Below the pieces are notes generated by a model. The model was not told the DNA's origin, ran no database searches, and saw only the letters and a program-made list of their open reading frames with translations. Both the position numbers and the translations under genes were made by a program. From contig CP085835.1 of NCBI GenBank assembly GCA_020809705.1, forward strand, positions 2,170,001-2,234,000: a stretch of DNA of 64,000 bases. Direction: 5' to 3'. Positions 13,459-24,374 of the stretch are shown piece by piece. Within the stretch, counting starts at the first letter, position 1; the number at the start of each line of letters is the position of its first letter. Source of the DNA: Calonectria ilicicola. Taxonomy: Eukaryota; Ascomycota; Sordariomycetes; Hypocreales; Nectriaceae.

Positions 13459-14044
13459 AGAAACACCCCCAACCCTTTCCAATTATTCGATTTCGAATAC
13501 TAACAGTTACAGAATGCGGGCTCGCGGCGATACCAACAAGTCATCTGGTCACGGCTGAGTGGGTGCTATTTGAGCGAGGGACTGGAGGAATAAGATGGTG
13601 CACATGATAAAATGCAGGAATGACGGCGACTACAAGGCGTTGTTGATACCCGTCGTATCAAGTAATTATTAACCTTGTTTCCTTCTGAAATGGACCCATT
13701 ATGCTGGCTGGAATGGTGAATCAAATAAACTCCAGCTTTTGATCGCAGAAGCATGGTATCAGAGCACGGGCGCGAGTTCGAGGGCAAGAGATGTCGTCAC
13801 TACTCGCCCCTTATTATCCGGTCATTCTACCATCGCTCACATGTCGAGTCCCACCTTCGGCCCCACCGGAACACCCACCTATCGGATAGATTGCATCGGG
13901 TAGACTATGCCCAAACTGAACCGGTCGGACGTATGCTCCTACTGACTATAATATAGTTGCCATTAGATCTCATTCTTTCTATAGATTCTCACTCAAGGTT
14001 TGAACTTATTCTTTCATCACAATTTTCTTCTATCTCGCATTAAC
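13459..14044. other. Intergenic, promoter of the CocE-type hydrolase gene
   Basis: Short region with one AT-rich TATA-like stretch near its right end. Nothing else recognised. Confidence 0.55.
13947..13955 (+). promoter_or_regulatory. Candidate TATA box (TATAATATA)
   Basis: Lies about 90 nt upstream of the ATG at 14045 and is followed by a CT-rich stretch typical of fungal transcript starts. Placement only; no direct evidence. Confidence 0.35.
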
Positions 14045-15896
14045 ATGGTATCCACGGAGGAATCACTCAAAGCCAAGTTTCCAGACTTGAGGTTTGTCAA
14101 GATACCTTCTGCCACGGAACATCCTGCGTTTAATTACAATGGCTTCAAACCAGGGACGACGACTGTTCCCACTGGATTTGTCACAAGCCCCGGAAGGAAG
14201 CCCTTTCCGATTGATGTCTTGTACGAACGTGATTGCGCTATCCCTATGCGCGACAACATCAAGATCTACGCTGATGTCTTTCGCGCTCCGGGTTCCGACA
14301 CCAAGCCAGTTCCTGCGCTGATCCCGTGGAGTCCGTACGGCAAAACCGGCACGGGTCCGCAGCAATACGATGTGGTTGGCCCGTATCGATGCGGAGTTCT
14401 CCCTGCGCAAACCTCGGGATATGAGAAGTTCGAAGGTCCCGACCCCGCATTCTGGTGCGAGCAGGGCTACGCCATTGTCAACGTGGACGCCCGCGGCTCC
14501 GGCTTGTCTGAAGGCAATACCTACTTCTGGGGCCAGCAGGAAGCTGAAGATGTATACGACACGATTGAATGGATTTCTAAACAGCCATGGTCAAACGGAT
14601 CCGTTGGAATGGTAGGAAACTCTTGGCTAGCAGTTGCTCAGCTCAACTATGCTTCGAGACTAAAGCACCCTGCACTCAAGGCCTTGGCACCGATGGAAGG
14701 TCTCGTTGATCCATACGTTGACATTCTTGCCCGAGGCGGATTGCCCATGAATGTGCAATTTAATGAATTCATCCTGACAGGGTTCGCTGGCCCAGGCCAT
14801 GCAGAACATATGGCGGGAATGCTTAAAGCCCGGCCCTTGTACGATGACTACTGGGAGAGCAAAAAGATTCATACTGAGAATATCGATGTGCCAATCTATA
14901 TGCTGGCTTCCTACTCGACAAAATTGCATTCTAGAGGGTCCTTCCATGCATTTAGGACTGCCAAGACTAAGCAAAAATGGATCAGGGTTCATCCATACCA
15001 AGAATGGCATGACTTGTATCAAGATCAGGTGCACGCAGAACTTGTTCGCTACTTTGATTACTTTTGTAAGGGTGTTGAAAATGGATGGGAGCGGGACACG
15101 CCTCCTGTGCGACTGTCTTTGTTGTCCTTCGAGGGTAGCCCTGCGAAGGCTATTATTAACAGGCCGGAACAAGAATATCCTTTGGCGAGAGAGCAGCTGC
15201 AGAAGTTCTATTTGGATGCGTCACAGAACCGACTTACCACGGAGGTTCCAGGCACAGAAGCGCAGATTTCTCATGAGGCCCACAGCCTGACAGCCACTTC
15301 TGTAAGACGTTCTCATGCGCCACCATCTGATTCGAATATCACTAACGCTATCTAAACAGGATTTTAAATACGTCTTTTCTGAATACACAGAATTGGCTGG
15401 GTACCCCAAAGCTACGTTGTGGATGTCTTGTGCCGAAAAAGACGACTTAGATGTCATCGTTCAAATTCGAAAGATATCCAAGACGGGCGAACTTCTAGAG
15501 CACGTAAACTACCCTTGCCCTGTTCCTGCCAAAGATATACCTGACGTCAATGTGGCAAAAACACTTGGTCCGCAGGGATTTCTCCGGGCGTCACATTCTG
15601 TTTCCAAGGACGCAGAACTGTCTACGGAGAATGAAATTATCTATCGCCACGATAAACGTGAACCTATAAGCCCAGGAACCATCATCAAACTGGAGATAAC
15701 ATTATGGCCCATCGGTATGGTTTTCGAAGAAGGAGAAGGAATTGTGCTACGAGTTGCAGGCCACGATCTCTCATACCCAGAGTTTGATTTTCACACGCTC
15801 AAGGAGCCTGAAGATGCCAACATTGGTAAACATGTTATCTATACTGGCGGCAAGTACGACTCGCATTTAATCCTGCCGGTTATTTCTAGCAGTTGA
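14045..15896 (+). CDS. CocE/NonD family hydrolase (S15 peptidase-like alpha/beta hydrolase)
   Basis: Two exons, 597 residues, intron 15302-15359 (58 nt, phase 0). The Met at 14045 (MVSTEESLKAKFPD) is chosen over the upstream start in the longer ORF because it follows a normal leader and matches the family's usual length. The N-terminal half is an alpha/beta hydrolase: ALIPWSPYGKTG, FWCEQGYAIVNVDARGSG (typical of the X-Pro dipeptidyl-peptidase/CocE clan), then the nucleophile elbow GMVGNSWL with Ser at about residue 193. The C-terminal half, ending in DLSYPEFDFHT, is the jelly-roll domain of the X-Pro peptidase C-terminal type. No signal peptide is seen, so it is probably cytosolic. Likely an esterase, amidase or acyl-ester hydrolase; the substrate cannot be read. 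Confidence 0.93.
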
Positions 15897-16699
15897 GGAG
15901 CTGGGGTTTTAAATGATGGCAAAGGAGTTGGTGCTGATGCACTACAATTTATACTTGGCACTGCACGCGCCATTGGTTAAATAGCAGTGGATGAATGAAT
16001 GGGGATGTAGAGTAGTTATTTCAAGTAGCTATGTCTGAGAATGGATCTCTAGTGGCCCGAGGCTTGTCAGGAAATGTGCGCTTCGATGAGGTCCAATTCC
16101 CATGGTGGGCTAGTCACTCGTGCTGAACCAACACCCTTGAGTCTACCCCAAGCTTAGTGTAGCGCTTGACTCCAGTCTTGCACTAACAACGAACATTGTC
16201 AAACATAGAGGCGAATACAACTGGCTTTTCTACCGCGATGACACGGCTCGAAATGCTCCGGATTTGGAGAGCCGAATTAACGCCGTCAAGCATTATGTTG
16301 AGCCCCGCATCTTGGCCAACTCCTCACAGTGCTGACGTTCGATCTAGCCAGTGATACTTGGAACAAAAAATAACGGCTAAATCATCATTTTTTACATTGA
16401 TGGGTCATTGAGATAGGGCTGCTATCCACCGACGAGAAAATGAACCAAGACGTCAAGCAGTGACATAAAATTTAATTCAGACGAGATTATTAATCGTCAA
16501 TGTCGTGTATCCTTGACAAATTATTATTGCTTTTTGCGGCGTGACTGTTGCGATGAGTCAGCCAGCAGAGCGCGTAGGAAGCCACTGGAAGAGGGCCAAT
16601 GATGTGCACTGCACGTTAGGCAATTTAATAAGATGCCAAGATCATCTTACTGCTGCAACGTCTCTCTAAGTGGTATCCAACTAGCCCAACACGATCACG
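15897..16699. other. Intergenic, about 0.8 kb
   Basis: Between the CocE-type hydrolase and the SnoaL-like gene, both on plus. Nothing recognised. Confidence 0.55.
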
Positions 16700-17319
16700 A
16701 TGAGCGCCCCGAGTGTGCAAGACGCCAACCGCAAGATTGTCGCCCGCTACTGGGACGAGTTCTGGACCAAGGGGAACACGGCCGTGGTGGACGAGCTGTG
16801 CTCCGATGATTTTAGCGTCTTCTACCCAATGCACGGCCGCAATGTGGGGAAAGAAGCGGCAAAGCAGTCGCTGATAAGCTTCAAGCGGGTGAGTTCTGAC
16901 GACATCACCAACACCAAACAATGAGGTGATCTGTGGGTGTGTGTGTGTGTGTGTGTGCATGGCATCACATTAGATGATCGGATCATTCTTTCAAGGGTTC
17001 AATCCAGTGCTGACGCGTATTGGGCAAGGCGTTCCCGGATGTCTCTTTCAAGCTACTCTCGCCGTTCCCCCTGATTGCCGAGCACGACTACGTGGTTGTG
17101 CGCTGGTTTGGGGGAGGAAAGCACACGGGAGAGGCGTTCTACGACCTCCCTGTAGGTAGCCTGCCACACGCCAACTCGGGAAAGGAGATGCGCTTCCCCG
17201 GCACGACCATTTTCAAGCTGCGAGATGGCAAGATTGTCGAGGAAATTGGGGAGGAGTCTGCGTTGGTGGCGCTGCAGCAGCTGGGGCTAGTCAAGATGAA
17301 TAATGAGGCCATCGCTTGA
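16700..17319 (+). CDS. SnoaL-like (NTF2-fold) polyketide cyclase/ester cyclase-type protein
   Basis: Two exons, 159 residues. The intron 16889-17028 (140 nt) is more than twice the local norm and contains a GT microsatellite; a CTGAC branch site precedes the acceptor. The protein begins MSAPSVQDANRKIVARYWDE and continues with NTAVVDELCSDDFSVFYP, AFPDVSFKLLSPF, YVVVRWFGGGKHTGEAF, and TTIFKLRDGKIVEEIGEE. This is the SnoaL-like alpha+beta barrel pattern, in which a small cup-shaped domain binds a hydrophobic substrate. Relatives include polyketide cyclases, hydratases and many proteins of unknown activity. No polyketide synthase lies nearby, so a cyclase role is only one possibility. Confidence 0.85.
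16937..16959 (+). repeat. (GT)n microsatellite in the SnoaL-like gene intron
   Basis: About eleven GT units inside the intron at 16889-17028. Confidence 0.95.
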
Positions 17320-17757
17320 TTGAGTGTCTATCTACTGTGTTGTGGTTTTGCTTTTTTTTTTTTTACATGACGTCAAAGAGAGGGAAAGATCACAAATTGG
17401 AATAAAAAGTAGCGATTGTTATACAGTTCGGAGCATAAATCATGTCCTCTGTTTTAATGAAATTTAACTGGATGTATTGCTCCACACTGTGTCGCCTTTG
17501 TGAATACTTCCACTGGGTACAGAGATGACCAGTCCAGTGATCGTCAGAAGAATACTCTGCTGCTGTCCGAAGTAAGCAACTTTGGTTTCGAGACTGCCAA
17601 CGGACAACATGCCAATACTCTTCAATCTACGTACCGCCACGACAGTAAAGACGTGAGAGCCCCCTCAAAGATTATGTCTATGCCTTCTAATCCATCTGTC
17701 TAAGTTTTTTATATTAAAGGTTGGGACAAGTGATGGCCATTAGATAGTTGATCATGG
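17320..17757. other. Intergenic, convergent 3' ends
   Basis: The SnoaL-like gene (plus) and the kinase-like gene (minus) converge here. A T12 run follows the SnoaL stop. Nothing else recognised. Confidence 0.55.
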
Positions 17758-18510
17758 TCAGTTGCAATGCCGAGTCTCCTCTAAGAATGTCCGTATTTGC
17801 GACAAAGCCTTGAGATCATTCTCTCGTTCTGATAAATTTGTGTCGCACGTGTCCCATCCAACTGTCCCTCCTTTAAGACCTAAATTTGCACCCTCTGTTC
17901 TGCATGAGTCGAAGTCAATAATGATGGGAATATTGTCATCCATCATGATATTCGAGGGGTTCAAGTCATTGTGGACAAGTCCCAGCCCATGTAGGTGGTG
18001 GACTCCCGCCTCAAGACCTTGTAGACATGCCTCAATATCTAACGGTGTTGATCTCTCCACTGCTGCAATAAGGGTCATTGGATACTTGACAAAACATAAA
18101 CCCTTCAGCCTTTTGCCCTCCACGATGCAGCCAAGGAAACGAGCAATATTAGTATGGGGGGATTTCCTCAACACCTCACATATCCTTGCTTCCTGCAAGA
18201 GCAGAGCGCCCGGGTTGGATGAAGCCGGGGCATCCCCATATTCGATCAGTGCTGGTTGCTTCACGTAGCAATTTGGGGGCAATGGATTGGGTGCCGAGGT
18301 GAAACTGAAACCGATCTCTGGCCACACTTCATCCGCAGGTATCTCCGTTAGATCTAAAGGGTCGAATTCAAATTTGGACTCGGGGAAAAGACGGCGTTTG
18401 CTGGTGGCATAGAAAAAGCGATCGTTTTTTCTGAGAATGACCTTCGTGTGATCAAATTCGATGTCCCCATCTTTTTCGATAAACGCTTCATTCTGAGCAT
18501 ATATTTCCAT
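17758..18510 (-). CDS. Protein kinase-like protein (atypical fungal family)
   Basis: A single-exon ORF. I place the start at 18510 (MEIYAQNEAFIEKDGD), giving 250 residues; the frame stays open to an ATG at 18663, but those 51 extra residues look like leader. The region NCYVKQPALIEYGD carries a candidate ATP-site Lys. RICEVLRKSPHTNIARFLG matches the alphaC/beta4 region. GLCFVKYPMTL is the hinge. HLHGLGLVHNDLNPSNIMMD is the catalytic loop with HxDxxxxN. IIDFDSCR stands for the DFG metal motif, with Asp in place of Gly. No classical glycine-rich loop is seen. This pattern recurs in many filamentous fungi as protein kinase domain proteins of unknown role. Catalytic Asp and Asn are kept, so activity is possible. 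Confidence 0.83.
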   Translation of the reverse strand: MEIYAQNEAFIEKDGDIEFDHTKVILRKNDRFFYATSKRRLFPESKFEFDPLDLTEIPADEVWPEIGFSFTSAPNPLPPNCYVKQPALIEYGDAPASSNPGALLLQEARICEVLRKSPHTNIARFLGCIVEGKRLKGLCFVKYPMTLIAAVERSTPLDIEACLQGLEAGVHHLHGLGLVHNDLNPSNIMMDDNIPIIIDFDSCRTEGANLGLKGGTVGWDTCDTNLSERENDLKALSQIRTFLEETRHCN

Positions 18511-19340
18511 TTCGTCTGTGTACAGGCTGTTCGCCACAGTGCATATGCTTTGTTGTTTGAGCACACCAGTTTGATGGATACTTTTGCATCTCGAACTGAG
18601 ACGGCAAAAATGGAGAAAAGACGCCGTCACGTGGTGCAATAGTTCGGCAAAATATGAACCCAAAGCCGCGGGCGGTGGTTAAAAACCTCTGGGTACACAA
18701 CGATCAGCTAAGGAATAGAACACAAAGCGCTGAAGTCTAAAAAGTTTTTAGCGATAATAGGCGGTCAGTGAGATAGTCAATTGCCTAAAAGCGCTGCAAT
18801 ATAGTGTGTATTATAGCGGTTTGTTTTCTGTGTGTATTCAGTGTAGCTTTTGTGATAAAAAGCAATGTGTGGCTTGGTTACAGGACAACACTTTTGAAAG
18901 GCGCCTTTGTACAGAATACTTAAAACTGTACACAGTGCATACACACTGGAATCATCAAGTGAGTCGCTCGCGTCGGCGAGGCCGTGGATGACATGTGCTG
19001 TAGCGAAGATGCTGGCAGGGTTGAATGTCGCTGCTTGGGCGTGATTGCTAAGCAGGGTGATATTCTTGCAGGCCTAAAGAGGAGGGGGTCGCTCATCCAC
19101 CAGCTGCCCCTAACAGCCAGCATGTAATTTACAAGTTGGAATCATAATACTGTTAACAGCTAGCGTCCCGGATGCACACAACCACCACACATCCATCACG
19201 CAGCTACCCGCGACTCCGCAGTTGATCCGCCAAGCCACAACGACAAAAAAAACAGACCACCACCCGCCCAACCAACTCAAAACGAGCTTGTTTAACCCAG
19301 TGTACGCGTATACGCAAACAAAAGAAGAAAGCGGCCGAAG
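18511..19340. other. Intergenic, divergent promoters
   Basis: Separates the kinase-like gene (minus) from the bZIP-type regulator (plus). The possible N-terminal extension of the kinase-like ORF reaches 18663. Nothing else recognised. Confidence 0.5.
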
Positions 19341-20905
19341 ATGGAGCGTGCCACGTCGGGCTACGATTCAATCAAGAATCGCCAGCGCAACATGTTTGGC
19401 ACCGTCTCCTTTGTAGCACCCGTGGTGCCGGGCCAGGGAAGCGAGGCCCTCTCCCCAGCGGCCGGCCGGGGGCCCAACAAGCGGAGGGAACAGGTCTTGG
19501 GCGCTCAACGGTAGACGCGGCCCCCCCTTCGCACGTTGCCCCGGACCTTGCCGTTGACCTGACCCGTTATAGAAACCACCGGAAGCGGACAAAGGACTAC
19601 ATGGATGCGCTAGAGAAGGAAGTGCTCCGCCTGCGCGCCGAGAAGGACTCGCTGCGCCAGCTCGCTACCGATTGGGAACGCATTGCCCTGGCTCTGGTCA
19701 ATCCTGGCCAGAACCAAAATTCGCAAGCCAGCAGTAGTCGCCAGGCCATTCAGTTTGGCCCGGGCATCTTTGCCTGGACCGTCCCAGACTCGCCCTTGCA
19801 GCTGTTGTGGCAGTTCCCGCAACCACAGCAGTCCATCAACCAGCCCGACATTGTCCTGTCGCAGTTCGGAATCCAAGATGCATTAGCACCTACACTTCTC
19901 CAAAACTGTATGTCTGCTTCAATTCCTTTTTTTTTTTTTTCGTCATCTAATTGCGACTATTTCTAACCGCCTGTCCCCCAGTTTACGAAAACATCATCCC
20001 CAGTCTAAACATCGCCGAAGCTACCAACGATCGCTATGCCAAGTACATCCTCCCTCTAGCCCTAAGCAGCAGGATGGTTCTCAGCTCCCTTCTTGCAGCG
20101 TCAGCAAGCCATATTCAGCTCGCTCGCGGGAAAAACATGACCATACACCACCTCGAGTACAGATCGGCTGCCTTTGCAGAGCTGCAGCAAGCTTCAGCGA
20201 ACTCACAGCCAGACTCGACCGTGTCGCTGGCAGCTTTGTCTACTGTGTTGGGGCTGCTAATCGATGACATGATCACTTACAGCAAGGACTTCTCCATCCT
20301 GTTGAATTTAGCTGGCTTCTGGATTCACCAAGACTGCCTCTGTAACCATGGGCCAAAGGAAAAGGCCATGCGCCGCTTTTTACTAGATCAGATCCAAATG
20401 TATGATACCTCTTGACATGCACCTTTAGATTCAAAACCAACTAACATTACCCAAAAGAATGAAAACTCTCGTGCATCCCCTGTATCAATTCGATATGAAG
20501 TCGCTCAGCTTGACCGGCAACACCCAAAAGGCGAATAATCAGCTCGTGGCCTTGCCCAACTCGGTCAAGCTCCGTGAAATATTTCTCTCCCTGGAAAATG
20601 CAACATTGCAAGCTTGTGAAATCTACAAGTACCCCTCGGCAGCCGATTCAATTGCCGGTAGTATGGTGTCGCCATCCCATTTAGAAGGTCTTGACATATT
20701 ACTGGACAAGCTGCGATCAACTGTCAGCAATATCCCTCCATTTGCCCTGGGAGAGACCTCGCTTGTTTGGGTCTACCACGTTGCAGCAACGAGGAGCAGG
20801 CAAATTCATCACCGAACTTTCTTTGTGTCGCGGCTCGCAGAATTGCTCCACCGGATTGGACACGAAAATGTGAACGAAATCATAGCGACGACGAATATGG
20901 CTTAA
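19341..20905 (+). CDS. bZIP-type transcription factor with fungal C-terminal regulatory domain
   Basis: Four exons, 456 residues. Introns: 19511-19572, 19908-19981 and 20400-20457. The first splits the basic region: removing it joins NKRREQVLGAQR to NHRKRTKDYMDALEKEV. This gives a basic region at about residues 47-62 followed by a heptad-like zipper (LEKEVLRLRAEKDSLRQLA). The remainder (YENIIPSLNIAEATNDRYAK, LALSSRMVLSSLLAASASHI, LGLLIDDMITYSKDFSILLN, and the C-terminal ARRIAP-like helix region) resembles the helical domain found in fungal-specific regulators (Fungal_trans_2 type). It should act in the nucleus as a DNA-binding dimer. It lies about 0.6 kb from the convergent DHA1 transporter and may govern the nearby transporter, isocitrate-lyase-type and P450 genes; that is inference from position. 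The exact C-terminus is less certain. Confidence 0.84.
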
Positions 20906-21524
20906 CGGATCGTGTAGAGGGCTTGGAAAAGTTGGTTAAATGTGAAGAGGACGTTTTCACTATAGTCATTGTCTAGATATACGGTAGCGGGGGACTGGCG
21001 TATTGGGTCAATTTTGGCAAATTCTAGGAAAAGCGAAGCTGATTACGGGTCCAATAAATTAAGATTATTATTATAGATAAATGTTAAATAATTGTAAATT
21101 TTAGTGTAGAAATGATTTGCCTTAAAACTGTCCTGGAAATCCAAGTGTCCAGGCCCATCGTTCCCTGACGTGGTGGTTGTGCAATTTATTTCCTTTCATT
21201 CTTAAACAAACCCGACAGTTCACGTTGTTCCATTTTTAGAAAGATTTCAAGTGAGTTCACTTTGGCCAACAATTAAAAAGTATCTTTGGATCAAATTCGA
21301 AATCTAAACATTACAAATATCCAAAATAAGAATGTAAAAAACCAAACACCAGCTTTGACAGAAACCACCCCTCTATAGTGTAACCCATCTTTCTGACACA
21401 GTCTTCATCATTCAATAAAAGATCTTGTGCAATCAGTTAATCCAGTAACCAGAACAAAAGTGGATTCATCACGATATTCCATCACAAATTGTTGACCGAA
21501 GCCGACACAAATCCTTCCAACCAA
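20906..21524. other. Intergenic, convergent 3' ends, AT-rich
   Basis: 3' flanks of the bZIP gene (plus) and DHA1 transporter (minus). Very AT-rich; nothing recognised. Confidence 0.55.
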
Positions 21525-23363
21525 CTAGCTTTGAGCAAACTTGGATCTGGCACGAAGCTGCTTGCCAAAGATGTAGATGGCAGTTGTTCCAAAAATTCCC
21601 ATGACACTCAGGCCTGCAAGAAGAGTCACACCCTTGTCAACGCCCAAGTTGATGAATAGAGGCCGGGCGAATACAACGGCGCCACCAGCAACACCAGATC
21701 TCCAAATGCTGTTACCTGCGAAAAGAGATGCAGTGTATTGAGGATAGGAGAACGGAATGTAAATGAACAGGGATTGCATGACCCAGAAGTGTCCGATGAC
21801 AAAGATTCCCACGCCAATGAGAGGAACTACCCAGTGGATGCTTGTCTTAGAAGTCCAAGCAAAGATGAAGAGACCAATGGGCAGAAGGAACGAGCCAATA
21901 ATGGCGGGGACAAGCCGGTGCTCCTGCTCTCGGAAACCATTCTTGAGATTGTCTGGGACCATGTAAAAGTACAAGTATGCAAAGTAGGCGCTAAGACCAA
22001 TGATGACACCAATGAAGCAAGCCAAGAAGGTCAGACCAGTCTGTCCCAGACTGAAGCCATAGAAGACTGGAAAAACCAGAGGGAAAACCTCGAAGAAGGT
22101 GTAGAATACACCGTAAAAGTATCCAGTGTAGACGTTGACGAAGAAGATTGACGGATCCTTCATCATAATCTCCATCGGCCTGATCAAGGTGGAAACAAGA
22201 ATATCAGAGGCGCTCATGTGGCGTTGATCAATCTCACTTTGAGATTGGAGACGAGCATCACCAGTCAACTTGCGCAAGCGGCGTGCGCGTCTCAAGAGGA
22301 TGTTGGAGGGAGAAGTCTCGGGCATGAGAGTCAACAGGAGAATCAGAGTTGGCGAGGCCATCCACACGATTTCCCACATTGGCCATCTCCAGCCTTTGGC
22401 TTGAGCAGCGAATCCACCCAGCAATGGTCCAAAGGCAGGGCCAGCCCAGGCAGAAAACACCCACCAAGAAAGTCCATACGGAATGTAGATTGGGGCGAAC
22501 ATGTCGCCTACCGTAGCACCTCCGTTAGCCAGGGCAGGGCTACCGAAGAAGCCAAGGAAGAATCGCAAAGCCAACAGCCCGCCAAAGCTGTCCACAACAG
22601 CTTCGGGGAAGGACAGAACCCAGAAAACGAGAAATGACAGGTAATAGACTGGGTTGCGTCCAATGATGGGAATTTCGGTTATGGGAGCAAAAAGAAGATC
22701 TCCAATGCCGTAGGCGAGGACATACAGAGCCAGGCCGAGGGTGGAAGCGACGGCGCTAACGCCAAATTGCTTCTGGATGCCTTCTTCGGCGGTGGCGTAG
22801 ATGGGTCCGGCGCAGTAGACGGTCCAGGTGTAGACGCAGAGCACAAAGACGACAAAGTACTTTTTGAAACGAGACCAGTTTTGCGGGTTGGCGGGGTCGT
22901 CTGTGGTGTACCAGTCGACGAGCACGATGCCGTCGGTTGTCTTCTGCGGGTCAATGGGGATCGATTTTGTGCGCTGAATTTCCATTTCTTGCTCAGCCAG
23001 CATCCTCTCACGCGTGTACGGCGCAGTGTGAACGCTAGTCAGTGTTCTGGTTCTGCCGAGGTTCTCAACGTCTTCATCCTCATGTTGGTAAGGCGAAGAG
23101 TCGCCGCCGTTGTCGCTGTCGCCAGAGTGAGAGATGATTCGGCTCAAATCTTGAGAAGGGGTCTGCTCCTCCGACTTGTCGTCTACAGTGTCGTCTTGCC
23201 TGTGGGCTGACTTTTCATTTGGAGTGTTGTTTTGCTTGAGCTTTTCGAGGTACTGAGGAGGCAATTGGAAGTCGGCTCGCTCTTCGGGGTACTGGAGAAG
23301 CTTGTTGCGTGAAATCAGGCGAATCGCCTGGCCAAGAGGCGCTTCTCTGATAAGATCGAGCAT
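21525..23363 (-). CDS. MFS multidrug transporter, DHA1 (drug:H+ antiporter) family
   Basis: Intron-free, 612 residues. The start is the first real ATG (23363), giving MLDLIREAPLGQAIRLISRNKLLQYPEE, the usual N-terminus of FLR1/CaMDR1-like transporters. A long acidic cytosolic head (about 150 residues) precedes DPANPQNWSRFKKY, the signature just before the first membrane segment of fungal DHA1 proteins. About twelve hydrophobic segments follow, with a loop after segment six (RRARRLRKLTGDARLQSQ). LRFFLGFFGSPALANGGATV and SLFAGNSIWRSGVAGGAVVF are conserved. Proteins of this type export azoles, benzimidazoles, toxins or own metabolites at the plasma membrane by proton antiport. It is divergently placed with the isocitrate-lyase-type gene, about 1 kb apart, so the two may share a promoter region. 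Confidence 0.95.
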   Translation of the reverse strand: MLDLIREAPLGQAIRLISRNKLLQYPEERADFQLPPQYLEKLKQNNTPNEKSAHRQDDTVDDKSEEQTPSQDLSRIISHSGDSDNGGDSSPYQHEDEDVENLGRTRTLTSVHTAPYTRERMLAEQEMEIQRTKSIPIDPQKTTDGIVLVDWYTTDDPANPQNWSRFKKYFVVFVLCVYTWTVYCAGPIYATAEEGIQKQFGVSAVASTLGLALYVLAYGIGDLLFAPITEIPIIGRNPVYYLSFLVFWVLSFPEAVVDSFGGLLALRFFLGFFGSPALANGGATVGDMFAPIYIPYGLSWWVFSAWAGPAFGPLLGGFAAQAKGWRWPMWEIVWMASPTLILLLTLMPETSPSNILLRRARRLRKLTGDARLQSQSEIDQRHMSASDILVSTLIRPMEIMMKDPSIFFVNVYTGYFYGVFYTFFEVFPLVFPVFYGFSLGQTGLTFLACFIGVIIGLSAYFAYLYFYMVPDNLKNGFREQEHRLVPAIIGSFLLPIGLFIFAWTSKTSIHWVVPLIGVGIFVIGHFWVMQSLFIYIPFSYPQYTASLFAGNSIWRSGVAGGAVVFARPLFINLGVDKGVTLLAGLSVMGIFGTTAIYIFGKQLRARSKFAQS

Positions 23364-24374
23364 GTTGCACGCTAGATCACTGAGATTGGTGGCTGGTAGA
23401 TATTGTATGAAGCTCCGTGATTGGTTGTTGTGTCTTGTTGTAGCCAAGAAGTAGTTGAGTGAAGTTCTCTTTGTAATTGAGAAAGCGTGGTAGAAAGGGC
23501 TTGTCGCTTGTTATACAGTGAACAATGGTGAATGCAAATGTTTGAATCTGTCTTGTCTGCTATTCAGAAAAAGACGGAGGGATCGCAATTGATAAATATT
23601 TGCATCTGATCAGTACACCTTCTGGTATCATCGAAGCAGGAAGCTCTACGTCCATGAGTAGCATCAATACGACAGTGCAGCTAGCCGTTTTCAGTATCAA
23701 TATGACGAAGTACCTATCCGAATATGTGATCTTGGCTGCTGACAAAGTACATTCTCTGCAGCAATATTCGGATTAATTATCTGACTGCCAATGCGATTCC
23801 CCTGTCGCAGCGGCTCCGCGTTTGATGGTGCGCCATGGCTTCCTGTCGCCGAGATGCAGCAGATGCGTTGCGACACGTCGTTGCAATTGCTAAGCCAATG
23901 TACCATTATTCAGCCACTCATACGCCCTTTGTGACAAGGTCGCAGAAGGATCAAGTCAATGCATGCACGTGGTGTTGGCCATTCATCGTGAAGAGTCACT
24001 GATTTGACTGGTCCAAGTGATTTGTCAGGTTTCGACTGATTACTTTCAAGTCCCCAGCGAATGGCGGCATCGAGCGCTAGCACATTTCCAGCAAGGCCAG
24101 TTGGCATCAGAGTGCCTATCCAGGGCTAGCGCATTTTCTCCACGTTCAACCCCAGTGGGCTTGCTGTCGGCAGTGGAAAGACGTCACAGCTTACTGATCA
24201 GTCATCATGGCAATTGATGTTGCAATTTTGTATAGATGGGCAATATAATGGCATTTAAATGATCTCCATCAGTCGATTCTGTTTATATATTCAACTTGCG
24301 TAAACCAAAAACAATTGCAAGACAACTACACAACAACCGTTTACTTCACTTTACTTGCACACACAAATTCCATC
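23364..24374. promoter_or_regulatory. Divergent promoter region between the DHA1 transporter and isocitrate-lyase-type genes
   Basis: About 1 kb between two head-to-head genes. Near its right end a TATATAT-like stretch (around 24284) lies about 90 nt upstream of the ATG at 24375. No specific operator recognised. Confidence 0.4.
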
